A stretch of 10,708 nt of DNA from Anaerolineales bacterium. Lineage in GTDB: Bacteria; Chloroflexota; Anaerolineae; Anaerolineales; DRMV01. The position numbers were made by a program, and so were the translations under genes. This document shows positions 1 through 6,894 of the stretch, one piece after another (the first letter of the stretch is position 1; each line of letters begins with the position of its first letter). The notes below the pieces were generated by a model, which ran no database searches, was not told the origin of the DNA, and saw only the letters and a list, made by a program, of their open reading frames with translations. The DNA lies in contig JALVOR010000279.1 in the NCBI GenBank assembly GCA_027026295.1, positions 1-10,708 on the forward strand, in the 5' to 3' direction.

Positions 1-66
1 GCCGACATCGTGACTGCAGGCGAATTTATTGATATGACCGAGGGCGCGCAGATCGTGTTCATTTGA
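1..66 (+). CDS. 3' end of an unidentified protein (possibly NfeD-like)
   Basis: An open frame enters from the left edge and ends at TGA 64-66, giving a 21-residue tail that finishes in GAQIVFI. A rho-independent terminator begins about 30 bases later, which supports this being a real gene end. The segment DIVTAGEFI resembles the C-terminal OB-fold of NfeD-type membrane proteins, where a 'V(V/D)VVTEGEFI'-like stretch is common near the end. That is recall from a very short piece, so the family name is tentative. The start and most of the gene lie outside the window. Confidence 0.5.
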   Translation, partial: ADIVTAGEFIDMTEGAQIVFI

Positions 67-94
67 GTGGCAAGGCTGTCTCGCGATGGTTGTT

Positions 95-128
95 AACGCC
101 CTCGGGAAGCCTCCCGGGGGCGTTTTCG
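95..128 (+). terminator. Rho-independent terminator of the upstream gene
   Basis: Bases 95-107 pair with 112-124 around a 4-base AGCC loop. The stem has 13 pairs with one G-T wobble (102/117) and a GC-rich core, and is followed directly by TTTTC (123-127, partly in the stem). It lies 28 bases after the stop codon at 66 and ahead of the dehydrogenase gene, so it separates the two transcription units. Confidence 0.85.
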
Positions 129-151
129 TCGGCCCTGTGGCGTTTTGGGGT

Positions 152-157
152 TATACT
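152..157 (+). promoter_or_regulatory. Weak candidate -10 element for the dehydrogenase gene
   Basis: TATACT lies 44 bases before the ATG at 201, in the only gap between the upstream terminator and the gene. No good -35 hexamer is present at 16-18 bp, so this rests on the -10 match and on the need for a promoter after the terminator. Confidence 0.3.
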
Positions 158-200
158 GAGGAGAGATGTGCTTGTTTTTGCTGGCCGATGGAGGTTCCCC

Positions 201-1154
201 ATGCGCGGCTTGTGGCTTGAAAACCGGCAACTGACTTATCGCGAACACCTGCCCCGCCCCGAACCCGCTGCGGGCGAGGCGCTCATTCGCATTCGGCTGG
301 CGGGCATTTGCGCCACCGACCTGGAAATGGTGAAGGGCTACTATCCCTTTACCGGCATTCCGGGGCACGAGTTCGTGGGCGAAGTGGTGCGCGCCCCCGA
401 CGCCCCCGAATGGGAAGGCCGCCGCGTGGTGGGCGAAATCAACATCACCTGCGGCCACTGCGCACAATGTCTTGCCGGGCGACCCACCCACTGCGAAAAT
501 CGCATGGTGCTGGGCATCTGGCAGCGCAACGGCGTGTTTGCCGAATACACTACCCTGCCCGTTGCCAACCTGCACGCGGTGCCCGAAAACGTCCCCGACG
601 AGATGGCGGTGTTCACCGAGCCCCTCGCTGCCGCGCTGGAAATCCAGCAGCAGACGCACATCCGCCCGACGGATAAAGTGCTGGTGGTGGGCGCGGGGCG
701 GCTGGGGCAGTTGATTGCCTGGAGCCTGGCGCTAACCGGCGCCGACGTGGCCGCCGTGGTGCGCCGCGAGCGCCAGTGCGCGCTGCTGCGGCCTTACGGT
801 GTGCGGTGCCTTGCTGCCGATGAGGTGCCGCACTGGGGCATGGATGTGGTGGTGGAGGCCACCGGTTCGCCCGAAGGGCTGGCACTGGCAAAGGAGGCGG
901 TGCATCCTCGTGGCCTGATTGTGCTCAAAAGCACCTACGCCGGGGAAGCCCGCCTGGATCTTTCCCGCTGGGTGGTGGACGAAGTGAGTATGTTGGGTTC
1001 CCGCTGTGGCCCCTTTGCGCCTGCCCTACGGCACCTGGCCGCGGGGCGCATTGACCCTCGCCTCTTGATTGACGCCCGCTATCCCCTTGCCGAAGGCACT
1101 GCGGCATTTGCCCACGCTGCCCGGCGCGGCGTGTTCAAGGTGCTGCTCGCGTAA
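201..1154 (+). CDS. Zinc-dependent alcohol dehydrogenase-like (MDR superfamily) protein
   Basis: A 317-residue medium-chain dehydrogenase/reductase. The GroES-like catalytic domain comes first: Cys37 in GICATD and His56-Glu57 in PGHEF fit catalytic zinc ligands, and Glu140 in TEPLA fits the fourth-ligand position. Cys84, Cys87, Cys90 and Cys98 form the usual four-cysteine structural zinc lobe. The NAD(P)-binding Rossmann fold follows, with GAGRLG at 164-169. The protein is a little shorter than typical family members (about 340-350), the loss being in the C-terminal half. It should oxidise an alcohol or polyol with NAD(P)+, but the substrate cannot be read from the sequence. ATG 201 is chosen because GGAGG (190-194) sits six bases upstream and the MRGLWLEN opening fits the family. 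An in-frame GTG at 168 with GAGGAG before it would add 11 residues. It is transcribed alone, convergent with the transporter gene downstream. Confidence 0.9.
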   Translation: MRGLWLENRQLTYREHLPRPEPAAGEALIRIRLAGICATDLEMVKGYYPFTGIPGHEFVGEVVRAPDAPEWEGRRVVGEINITCGHCAQCLAGRPTHCENRMVLGIWQRNGVFAEYTTLPVANLHAVPENVPDEMAVFTEPLAAALEIQQQTHIRPTDKVLVVGAGRLGQLIAWSLALTGADVAAVVRRERQCALLRPYGVRCLAADEVPHWGMDVVVEATGSPEGLALAKEAVHPRGLIVLKSTYAGEARLDLSRWVVDEVSMLGSRCGPFAPALRHLAAGRIDPRLLIDARYPLAEGTAAFAHAARRGVFKVLLA

Positions 1155-1155
1155 C

Positions 1156-1360
1156 CGTTCAGCCTCGGGAAGATGGCCCGCGGATGAACGCGGATGATTA
1201 CAGATGGGCGCGGATTTTTGGATGCCAGGACAGCCAGGATGACGCTAAGAGCGCTTGGCAAGGCGGGATGCCGTCCCGCCCTACAAGCGACGTTCCCAAC
1301 CCAAAGTGAATTTCTGTGTTTTTCCGCTTGCGTAATCTGCGCGACCTGCGGTTTTCCCTT
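1156..1360. repeat. Intergenic repeat element, copy A (one end degraded)
   Basis: This element fills the gap between the two convergent genes. Read on the plus strand it aligns along its length with the reverse complement of the element at 7469-7705. It begins with the same terminal sequence (GTTCAGCCT at 1157-1165), continues through a GGATG-rich arm, and ends in a TCTGCG/CTGCGG arm up to about 1360. The matching inverted terminus expected at the right end is not recognisable, so that end is truncated or diverged. The left arm has CGGATG or a close variant at 1181, 1191, 1201 and 1211, an exact 10-bp step. The centre holds a perfect 7-bp hairpin, GGCGGGA (1262-1268) with TCCCGCC (1274-1280). 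No T-run follows the hairpin, so it is not a clear terminator. Confidence 0.75.
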
Positions 1361-1378
1361 CTCGCGATGGGGTAGCAT

Positions 1379-2290
1379 TTAGCCCGAGGCTTCCCCGGCC
1401 TGCCGCTGCACCACCAGCACCGCGGCCATGATCAGCGCGCTGCCCGCAATTTGCACTGCGGTCAGCCGCTCGCCCAGCCACACATACGCCATGCCCGCCG
1501 CGATGGCGGGTTCCAGCGTGGCAAAGAGGTTGACCGTGCCCGCGGGCAGGTCAACCAGGGCGAGGTTGTAAAGGCCAAAGCCCAGCAGGGTAGGGCCGAA
1601 CGCGAGCACCAGCAACGTGCCCCAGCCGTCTGGCGGCAAATGGATGCCGAAATCGCGCCACGAAGCGGCATGTTGGGGAAACCAGGGGAGGAAATTCATC
1701 ACGCCCTGAAAAACTGAAGCCCACGCGAAGGCATGGAACAGCGTTTCCCAGGTATTCAGCCCTCGCTGCGCCGAGGCGCGACCCGCGAGGCTGTAGGCCG
1801 CATAGAACAGGCCGGAAAGCAGCCCCAAGGCGATGCCGGCAGTGTTCACCTGCCACGCTGATGCGGTGTATGCCCCGGAAACCAGCGTACACCCGGCGAG
1901 GCTGAGCCCCACCGCGAGAATTTTTTGCCTCGTGAGGGGTTCCCCCAACAGCGGCCACGCCAGCAGCACGGTGAACGCCGCCGAACTGTAGAGCAGCACG
2001 GTTGCCACAGCCGCGCCGTTGGCCTGCACCGAGGCAATCCACACGATGTTGAAGACCGCCAGCACCAGCCCGTAGAACGCCAGAAACCATCCGTGCCCCC
2101 GCACCCACCGCAACCCGCCGCGCCCGAAAAACGGCACAAGGAAGGCCGTGACCAGCACGTTGCGCCACCACGCCAACAGCAGGGGCGACATGCCGTAGTC
2201 GGTCACCAGGCGGCGAATCAGCACGCCGGTGGTTGCCCACAGGGTAATGGCAGCCAAAGCCGCGCTGTAGCCGCGCCAGCGTGTGCTCAT
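1379..2290 (-). CDS. EamA/DMT-family membrane transporter
   Basis: A 303-residue, very hydrophobic protein with about ten predicted membrane segments arranged as two EamA repeats, roughly residues 7-140 and 150-290. The first helix (ending ALAAITLWATTGVLIRRL) is typical of drug/metabolite transporters, as are the start of the second repeat (GIALGLLSGLFYAAYSL) and the late helix with LFATLEPAIAAGMAYVWLGE. Such proteins export or import small metabolites across the cytoplasmic membrane; the substrate cannot be predicted. The frame is open upstream to 2404, but that part overlaps mevalonate kinase and is not membrane-like. ATG 2288-2290 is chosen because it leads straight into the first helix, only ten bases after the mevalonate kinase stop. 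No clear Shine-Dalgarno precedes it, so translation is probably coupled to the upstream gene. Confidence 0.88.
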   Translation of the reverse strand: MSTRWRGYSAALAAITLWATTGVLIRRLVTDYGMSPLLLAWWRNVLVTAFLVPFFGRGGLRWVRGHGWFLAFYGLVLAVFNIVWIASVQANGAAVATVLLYSSAAFTVLLAWPLLGEPLTRQKILAVGLSLAGCTLVSGAYTASAWQVNTAGIALGLLSGLFYAAYSLAGRASAQRGLNTWETLFHAFAWASVFQGVMNFLPWFPQHAASWRDFGIHLPPDGWGTLLVLAFGPTLLGFGLYNLALVDLPAGTVNLFATLEPAIAAGMAYVWLGERLTAVQIAGSALIMAAVLVVQRQAGEASG

Positions 2291-2300
2291 GGGGCGTCTG

Positions 2301-3257
2301 CTAAGGGGAAGGTTGTAAGGTGGTGATGATGGTGCGCACCGCGCCGGCGCGCTGCAGGGCAACCGCGATGGCTTCGGCGGCCTCAGCGTTGGCGGCCAAG
2401 GCAAGCATGTTCCCGCCGCGCCCGCCGCCGGAAAGTTTGGCGCCCCATGCCCCGGCTTCGTGAGCGGCCTGCACCAGCGTGTCCAGCGTGCGACACGAAA
2501 CCTCCATTTTTTGCAGCAGTGCGTGGTTTTCGCTCATCAGTGTGCCAACACGGCGCGCGTCGCCGCGCGCCAGCGCGTCGCGGGCGTGGTTGGCAATTTC
2601 CCCCACTGTGGCAAACAGCGCGGCATAGCCTTCGGGGTCGGCTTCGGCAGCACGGCGCACGTCGGCCACCGCCTGCGCCGTGGGCGCGGGGATGCCGCTA
2701 TCGGCAATCACGAAGGTCAGCGGCGCGCCCACGCGGAACGGCTGCAACGGCCTGCCGCGCACGAAATACACCGGGCGGGCGTAAGTAACCACGGTGTTGT
2801 CGATGCCCGAGGGCGTGCCGTGGTGGATTTTTTCCACTTCGTAGGCGATGGCATTCACGGCTGCGTCGGGCAGGGGCGCGCCCAGAAAGCCGCTCAGCGC
2901 CCGCACTAACGCCACGGTTACGGCGGCGCCGCTGCCCAGCCCCGCTGCCACGGGGATGGTCGAAGTGATTTTCAGGCGCACCGCGGGCGGTTGGGGGGCA
3001 TGCAGGGCTTCCAGCGTGAGGGCAACGGCGCGCGCCAACGGGTCTTCGGGAGGAAGGCTGCGCCAGAGGGCGCTTTTTAGCCCCACCGCGGGCGCGTCCA
3101 GCAGGATTTCCCCCGCTGACAGGCCTAGGGCGGCCTGCGCGATGGCCTGCGCCTGCACGGCGGGCACGGGCACGGCTAAGGCGGGCTGGCCGTAAACCAC
3201 CGCGTGTTCGCCAAAGAGGATGATTTTGCCGGGGGCTGTGGCACGGAAGGCGGGCAT
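2301..3257 (-). CDS. mvk: Mevalonate kinase (GHMP kinase family)
   Basis: A 318-residue GHMP kinase predicted to phosphorylate mevalonate with ATP to 5-phosphomevalonate, a cytosolic step of isoprenoid precursor synthesis. The three family motifs are present in order. The N-terminal APGKIILFGEHAVVYGQPA has Lys11 and the Glu17-His18 pair. The ATP-binding loop PVAAGLGSGAAV lies at about 102-113. The C-terminal KLSGGGRGGNM starts at 274. HGTPSGIDN carries Asp153 in the position of the catalytic aspartate of mevalonate kinases, and this favours mevalonate kinase over galactokinase or phosphomevalonate kinase. Motif 3 has Arg280 and Asn283 where many family members have Gly and Cys or Ser. The start has GAGGA (3261-3265) three bases upstream, a short spacing. 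It lies between a prenyl-phosphate-using enzyme and a transporter on the same strand. Confidence 0.92.
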   Translation of the reverse strand: MPAFRATAPGKIILFGEHAVVYGQPALAVPVPAVQAQAIAQAALGLSAGEILLDAPAVGLKSALWRSLPPEDPLARAVALTLEALHAPQPPAVRLKITSTIPVAAGLGSGAAVTVALVRALSGFLGAPLPDAAVNAIAYEVEKIHHGTPSGIDNTVVTYARPVYFVRGRPLQPFRVGAPLTFVIADSGIPAPTAQAVADVRRAAEADPEGYAALFATVGEIANHARDALARGDARRVGTLMSENHALLQKMEVSCRTLDTLVQAAHEAGAWGAKLSGGGRGGNMLALAANAEAAEAIAVALQRAGAVRTIITTLQPSP

Positions 3258-3274
3258 GTTTCCTCGAGCGTGAA

Positions 3275-3437
3275 AGTGGGCCGCGGATGAACGCGAATGG
3301 GGACGGACGGGCCGCGGATGATAACGGATGTGCGCGGATTTTTTGACACCGAGGGCGCAAAGAGGTTAACGCAAAGGCCGCAAAGGGGGGGGCGAAGAAC
3401 GCATCGGCGCCAATCTGTGAAGTCGGTGGATTTTTTC
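3275..3437. repeat. Intergenic repeat element, copy B (rearranged)
   Basis: The gap between mevalonate kinase and the UbiA-family gene is filled with sequence related to the other two elements. Its left arm has CGGATG-like hexamers at 3284, 3294, 3304, 3315, 3325 and 3335: five 10-bp steps with one 11-bp slip, so the arm looks extended or duplicated relative to copy A. A CGCAAAG-type stretch follows (about 3351-3390). The stretch after that, near 3400-3437, has no clear counterpart in the other copies. The GTTCAGCCT terminus is absent at both ends. It sits within a same-strand gene group, so it would be transcribed in the leader of mevalonate kinase. Confidence 0.6.
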
Positions 3438-4313
3438 TCAGTAGATGTAGAACACAAGCAGCACGCTAAGCACCCACAGCACCAGGGTGCCTTGCAGTGG
3501 CTTGTCGGTGAGCAGGGCTTCCTCGGGCGCGCCGCCGCGGCCTTCCACCTGCACCAGGTAGAGGTAGCGGAAGATGCCGTAAATCACAAAGGGCACCGAG
3601 AGCATCATCGCGTGGTTTTTCGGCAGGTTGGGGGCGGAAAAGGTGTAGAGGCTGTAGGCGATGATGGTGGTTGCCGAGGTGATGATGATGAGTTGGTCGA
3701 GGAAGGGCAGGGTGTAGCCGTCGAGCACCCGCCGGTGTTCGCCCGCGCCGTCTTCCAGCAGGGCGAGTTCGGCGCGGCGCTTGCCAAAGCCGATAAACAG
3801 CGCCAGCAGGGTGGTGACGATGTAGAGCCACGGCGAGAACCGCTGCACGTGAATGAGCACCACGCCTGCCTGCACCCGCAGCACGAAGCCCGTGGCGATG
3901 AAGAAAACGTCGATGAGGGGAATGTGCTTGAAATGGAACGAGTAGCCGAGGTTGACAAGGAAGTAGGTGATTGCCACCGCGAAGAGGGGGCGGGAAAGCG
4001 CCCATGAGGCCGCTAAGGTGCCTGTGAGCAGCACGAGCACGCCAGCCCACGCTGCCCCCACAGGCAACCGCCCCGAAGCAATCGGGCGGTTGCGCTTTCT
4101 GGGGTGTTTGCGGTCGGCTTCCCGGTCGGCGATGTCGTTGAGGAGATAGACTGACCCCGAAAGCAGGCAGAACAGCACAAAGCCCGCGAGCGTGCGCGTC
4201 AGCGCGGTGGGGTTGAGCAACTGGCGGTCGAACACCAGCGCTGCGAAGACAAAGATGTTCTTTGTCCACTGCCGCGGGCGCAATGCCTGGAAGAAAGCCC
4301 AGAGGAGGCGCAT
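3438..4313 (-). CDS. UbiA-family prenyl-phosphate transferase, similar to decaprenyl-phosphate phosphoribosyltransferase
   Basis: A 291-residue polytopic membrane protein of the UbiA superfamily. The Asp-rich Mg-diphosphate motif is NDIADREAD (residues 59-67, Asp60/63/67), followed by KHPRKRNRPIASG. From memory it resembles mycobacterial decaprenyl-phosphate phosphoribosyltransferase (Rv3806c): the ADRxHPxKRxRPIA run, the GKRxAEL segment, and the C-terminal PFxIxxxRYL with a later acidic EEALLTDKPLQ. That enzyme joins PRPP to a polyprenyl phosphate at the membrane. Here the product is unproven, and a quinone or other prenyltransferase role is possible. ATG 4311-4313 is chosen because it gives the family's usual opening, ALRPRQWTKN after ten residues. 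An upstream ATG (4344-4346) would add eleven residues, but it lies before the likely transcription start. Confidence 0.85.
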   Translation of the reverse strand: MRLLWAFFQALRPRQWTKNIFVFAALVFDRQLLNPTALTRTLAGFVLFCLLSGSVYLLNDIADREADRKHPRKRNRPIASGRLPVGAAWAGVLVLLTGTLAASWALSRPLFAVAITYFLVNLGYSFHFKHIPLIDVFFIATGFVLRVQAGVVLIHVQRFSPWLYIVTTLLALFIGFGKRRAELALLEDGAGEHRRVLDGYTLPFLDQLIIITSATTIIAYSLYTFSAPNLPKNHAMMLSVPFVIYGIFRYLYLVQVEGRGGAPEEALLTDKPLQGTLVLWVLSVLLVFYIY

Positions 4314-4319
4314 GGTGAG

Positions 4320-4328
4320 ATTATACCA
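4320..4328 (-). promoter_or_regulatory. Extended -10 promoter for the UbiA-family gene, probably leaderless
   Basis: On the minus strand this reads TGGTATAAT, a perfect extended -10 (TGN plus TATAAT). Only six bases (CTCACC) separate it from the ATG at 4313, so initiation would fall on or next to the start codon. No Shine-Dalgarno is present. No convincing -35 is seen, which is normal for extended -10 promoters. Confidence 0.65.
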
Positions 4329-4345
4329 ATGTTCGTGCCCCTGCA

Positions 4346-4354
4346 TGGTAAAAT
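4346..4354 (+). promoter_or_regulatory. Extended -10 promoter for recG, probably leaderless
   Basis: TGGTAAAAT matches an extended -10 with one mismatch in the hexamer. Eight bases then lead to the recG ATG at 4363, so the transcript should begin at or within two bases of the start codon. The intervening AACTTCCT is not a Shine-Dalgarno. It lies back to back with the leftward promoter at 4320-4328, inside a 49-base gap. Confidence 0.6.
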
Positions 4355-4362
4355 AACTTCCT

Positions 4363-6894
4363 ATGAAAATTCAACCCAGCGTGGAAAAACTGCACAAATT
4401 CTTCAATCTGGAAGCCCAGCGCGGTTACGACAACGGCGCGGTGGTGGGCGGCCTGGCGCGAATGCTGGAAAACTGGGAGAACGAAGCCCGTGCCGATGGC
4501 TTGCCCGAGGAAATCATTCGCGCGGTGAACAGCCGCCTGCGCGATTATGCCCGCCTGACGCCGGCTTCGCGTGCCGAGGCGCTGCGTGGACTGTGGCAGC
4601 GCATTCGCCGCACGCTGAACCTGCCTGCCGAGGTGTCTTTGCCCGCGGGCAATGCCGGCCCCCGGGCGGCGCGTCCGGCAAGCGCCCCCAAAGCGCCGCC
4701 TGCTGCTCCGCCCCAGCAGCCGAAACCCCGGCCACAATCCCAGCCCGCCGAGGCGGCAAAACCTGCCGCGCCCGCGCGGTTGCCTTCCCAGGCGAAGGGC
4801 GAGCCGCTTGCCCCCGAGGCGCTGCGCAAGCCCGTGACCGTGCTGCCCGAAGTGGGGCCACGCCGCGCCAAAACCCTGGAACGCCTTGGCATTGCCACCC
4901 TCGAAGACCTGCTCTATCACCTGCCGCGCCGTTACGACGATTACAGCCAGTGCAAGCCCATCCGCCAGTTGCGCTATGGCGAACAGGTTACGGTGCTGGG
5001 CACGGTAGAAAAGATTGCCGTGCGCAACCTGCACGGTGGCAAGCGCAAGGTGGTCGAGGCCATTGTTTCCGATGGCAGCGGCGCGCTGCGGGTGACGTGG
5101 TTCAACCAGGTGTGGATTGCCGACCGCCTGCGCAAGGGCACCCCGGTGGCGCTGGCAGGGAAAATCGACCAGTTTTTGGGGCGGCTGACCATGAACAGCC
5201 CCGAATGGGAGCCGCTGGAAACCGACCAGTTAAGCACGCGGCGCATTGTGCCGGTTTACCCCCTCACGACGAAAATCACCCAGCGGTGGATGCGCCGCCT
5301 GATGCGCGAAGCGGTAAACCACTGGGCGCCGCGGGTGCCCGACCCGTTGCCTGCTGCCGTGCAGGAAGCCGCCGAACTGCCCGACCTGCCCACGGCGTTG
5401 CAGCAGGTGCATTTTCCCGATTCGTGGGAAGCCCTGCGCGCCGCCCAGCGCCGCCTCGCGTTCGATGAAGTCTTTTTGTTGCAACTGGGCGTGCTGCGCC
5501 AGCGGGAAGCCTGGCGGCAGCGCACTGCTCGCGTTTTCCAGGTGGACGATGCCTGGCTGGAAGCCCAAACTGCCCGCCTGCCCTTTACCCTTACCGGCGC
5601 GCAGCGGCGGGCACTGGAAGAAATCCGCCACGATCTCGCTTCCGGGCACCCGATGAACCGCCTGCTGCAAGGTGATGTCGGCTCTGGCAAAACCGTGGTG
5701 GCCGCCCTCGCGATGGGTATGGTGGTTTCCGGCGGGGCACAGGCGGCGATGATGGCGCCCACGGCAATTTTGGCCGAGCAGCACTACCGCAACCTGCTGC
5801 GCGTGCTCGCCGAGGAAAAGGGGCTGCTTGCCCCTGAACAGATCTGCCTGCTGGTGGGCAACACGCCCGCTGCCCAGCGGCGTGAAATTCTCGCCGGGCT
5901 GGCTTCCGGCGAAATCAAAATTTTGGTGGGCACCCACGCTCTGCTGGAATCGCCGGTGCAGTTTGCCGATTTGCAACTCGCCGTGATCGACGAGCAGCAC
6001 CGCTTTGGTGTGCAGCAGCGCGCCCGCCTGCGCGCCAAGGGCGAGCACACCCACATTTTGGTGATGACGGCCACGCCCATCCCGCGCTCCTTAGCCCTCA
6101 CGATTTACGGCGACCTTGACCTCAGCGTGATGGATGAAATGCCGTCCGGTCGTCAGCCCGTGGGCACGTATTTGCTCATGCCCCGCGAGCGCGAGCGGGT
6201 TTATCGCCTGATTCGCCACGAGGTGGCAAAGGGGCATCAGGCGTTCATCATTTATCCCCTCATCGAGAGCAGCGAGGCGCTGGAAAACACCCCCGCGGCC
6301 ATCGAGGCCCACCGCCGCCTGCAGGAAGAGGTTTTCCCCGACCTGAAGGTGGGGCTGCTGCACGGCAAGATGAAGCCCGCCGAGAAGGACGAGGTAATGC
6401 AGCGCTTTCGCGATGGCGCCTTCCACGTGCTGGTTTCCACCGCGGTGGTGGAGGTGGGGGTGGATATTCCCAACGCCACGGTGATGCTCATCGAAGGCGC
6501 GAACCGCTTCGGACTGGCGCAGTTGCACCAGTTCCGCGGGCGTGTCGGGCGCGGCGGGCAGGAAGCCTACTGCATCCTGATTCCCGAAACCGAAAACGCC
6601 GCCCGCGAGAACGAGCGTCTCAAGGCGCTGGTGGAGACCACCGACGGCTTCCTGCTGGCAGAGAGAGACTTGCAGCAGCGCGGCCCGGGCGAGTTCTTCG
6701 GCACCCGGCAGGCTGGTTTCGCCGAGACGCGGCTGCGCATGGCAAATCTGCTGGATGTGCACCTCATCGAACAGGCGCGCAGCCTTTCGCAGGAACTCAT
6801 CGCGCGAGACCCCCAACTGCAAGCGTCCGAACATCGCCTGCTGGCGCAAAAACTGGCGCAATTCTTGCAGCGAGGGCAAGGAGAAATCAGTTAA
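4363..6894 (+). CDS. recG: ATP-dependent DNA helicase RecG
   Basis: An 843-residue superfamily 2 helicase that remodels stalled replication forks and branched recombination intermediates. Residues 1 to about 95 form a helical N-terminal domain, and 96-155 are an Ala/Pro-rich linker. The usual RecG begins near 156 with a helix-hairpin-helix-like LPEVGPRRAKTLERLG and PRRYDDY, then the OB-fold wedge domain (about 195-270). The helicase core shows Walker A GDVGSGKT (437-444), DEQH (543-546), MTATPIPRS (568-576) and the late GRVGRG motif (726-731). Without the extension the protein is about 688 residues, close to the 693 of E. coli RecG. Long RecG forms with N-terminal extensions are known, for example in Thermotoga. 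The ATG is supported by the promoter eight bases upstream. The stop directly abuts the coaD start codon. Confidence 0.97.
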   Translation: MKIQPSVEKLHKFFNLEAQRGYDNGAVVGGLARMLENWENEARADGLPEEIIRAVNSRLRDYARLTPASRAEALRGLWQRIRRTLNLPAEVSLPAGNAGPRAARPASAPKAPPAAPPQQPKPRPQSQPAEAAKPAAPARLPSQAKGEPLAPEALRKPVTVLPEVGPRRAKTLERLGIATLEDLLYHLPRRYDDYSQCKPIRQLRYGEQVTVLGTVEKIAVRNLHGGKRKVVEAIVSDGSGALRVTWFNQVWIADRLRKGTPVALAGKIDQFLGRLTMNSPEWEPLETDQLSTRRIVPVYPLTTKITQRWMRRLMREAVNHWAPRVPDPLPAAVQEAAELPDLPTALQQVHFPDSWEALRAAQRRLAFDEVFLLQLGVLRQREAWRQRTARVFQVDDAWLEAQTARLPFTLTGAQRRALEEIRHDLASGHPMNRLLQGDVGSGKTVVAALAMGMVVSGGAQAAMMAPTAILAEQHYRNLLRVLAEEKGLLAPEQICLLVGNTPAAQRREILAGLASGEIKILVGTHALLESPVQFADLQLAVIDEQHRFGVQQRARLRAKGEHTHILVMTATPIPRSLALTIYGDLDLSVMDEMPSGRQPVGTYLLMPRERERVYRLIRHEVAKGHQAFIIYPLIESSEALENTPAAIEAHRRLQEEVFPDLKVGLLHGKMKPAEKDEVMQRFRDGAFHVLVSTAVVEVGVDIPNATVMLIEGANRFGLAQLHQFRGRVGRGGQEAYCILIPETENAARENERLKALVETTDGFLLAERDLQQRGPGEFFGTRQAGFAETRLRMANLLDVHLIEQARSLSQELIARDPQLQASEHRLLAQKLAQFLQRGQGEIS

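Noticed and set aside
93-659. Long minus-strand open frame opposite the dehydrogenase gene
   Set aside because: It is the antisense shadow of a clearly conserved zinc dehydrogenase in high-GC DNA. Its His/Ala/Gly-rich composition matches no family, and no ribosome binding site or independent support was seen.
1156-1360. Possible CRISPR array or other immune repeat
   Set aside because: The repeats are only 9-10 bp long, degenerate and contiguous, with no unique spacers of regular length and no cas genes in the window.
1194-1382. Small open frames inside the intergenic repeats (also 3176-3457 and 7579-7968)
   Set aside because: They arise from the periodic repeat (for example recurring FIRVHP-like peptides) and shift between copies. 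No ribosome binding site or conserved protein was seen.
4321-5034. 237-residue minus-strand open frame across the recG start
   Set aside because: It lies antisense to recG and crosses the divergent promoter region. The Arg/Gly-rich composition is typical of a shadow frame.
4329-5468. 379-residue plus-strand open frame overlapping recG in another frame
   Set aside because: Out-of-frame reading of recG, with Arg/Ala/Pro-rich low-information sequence. The recG frame carries all helicase motifs.
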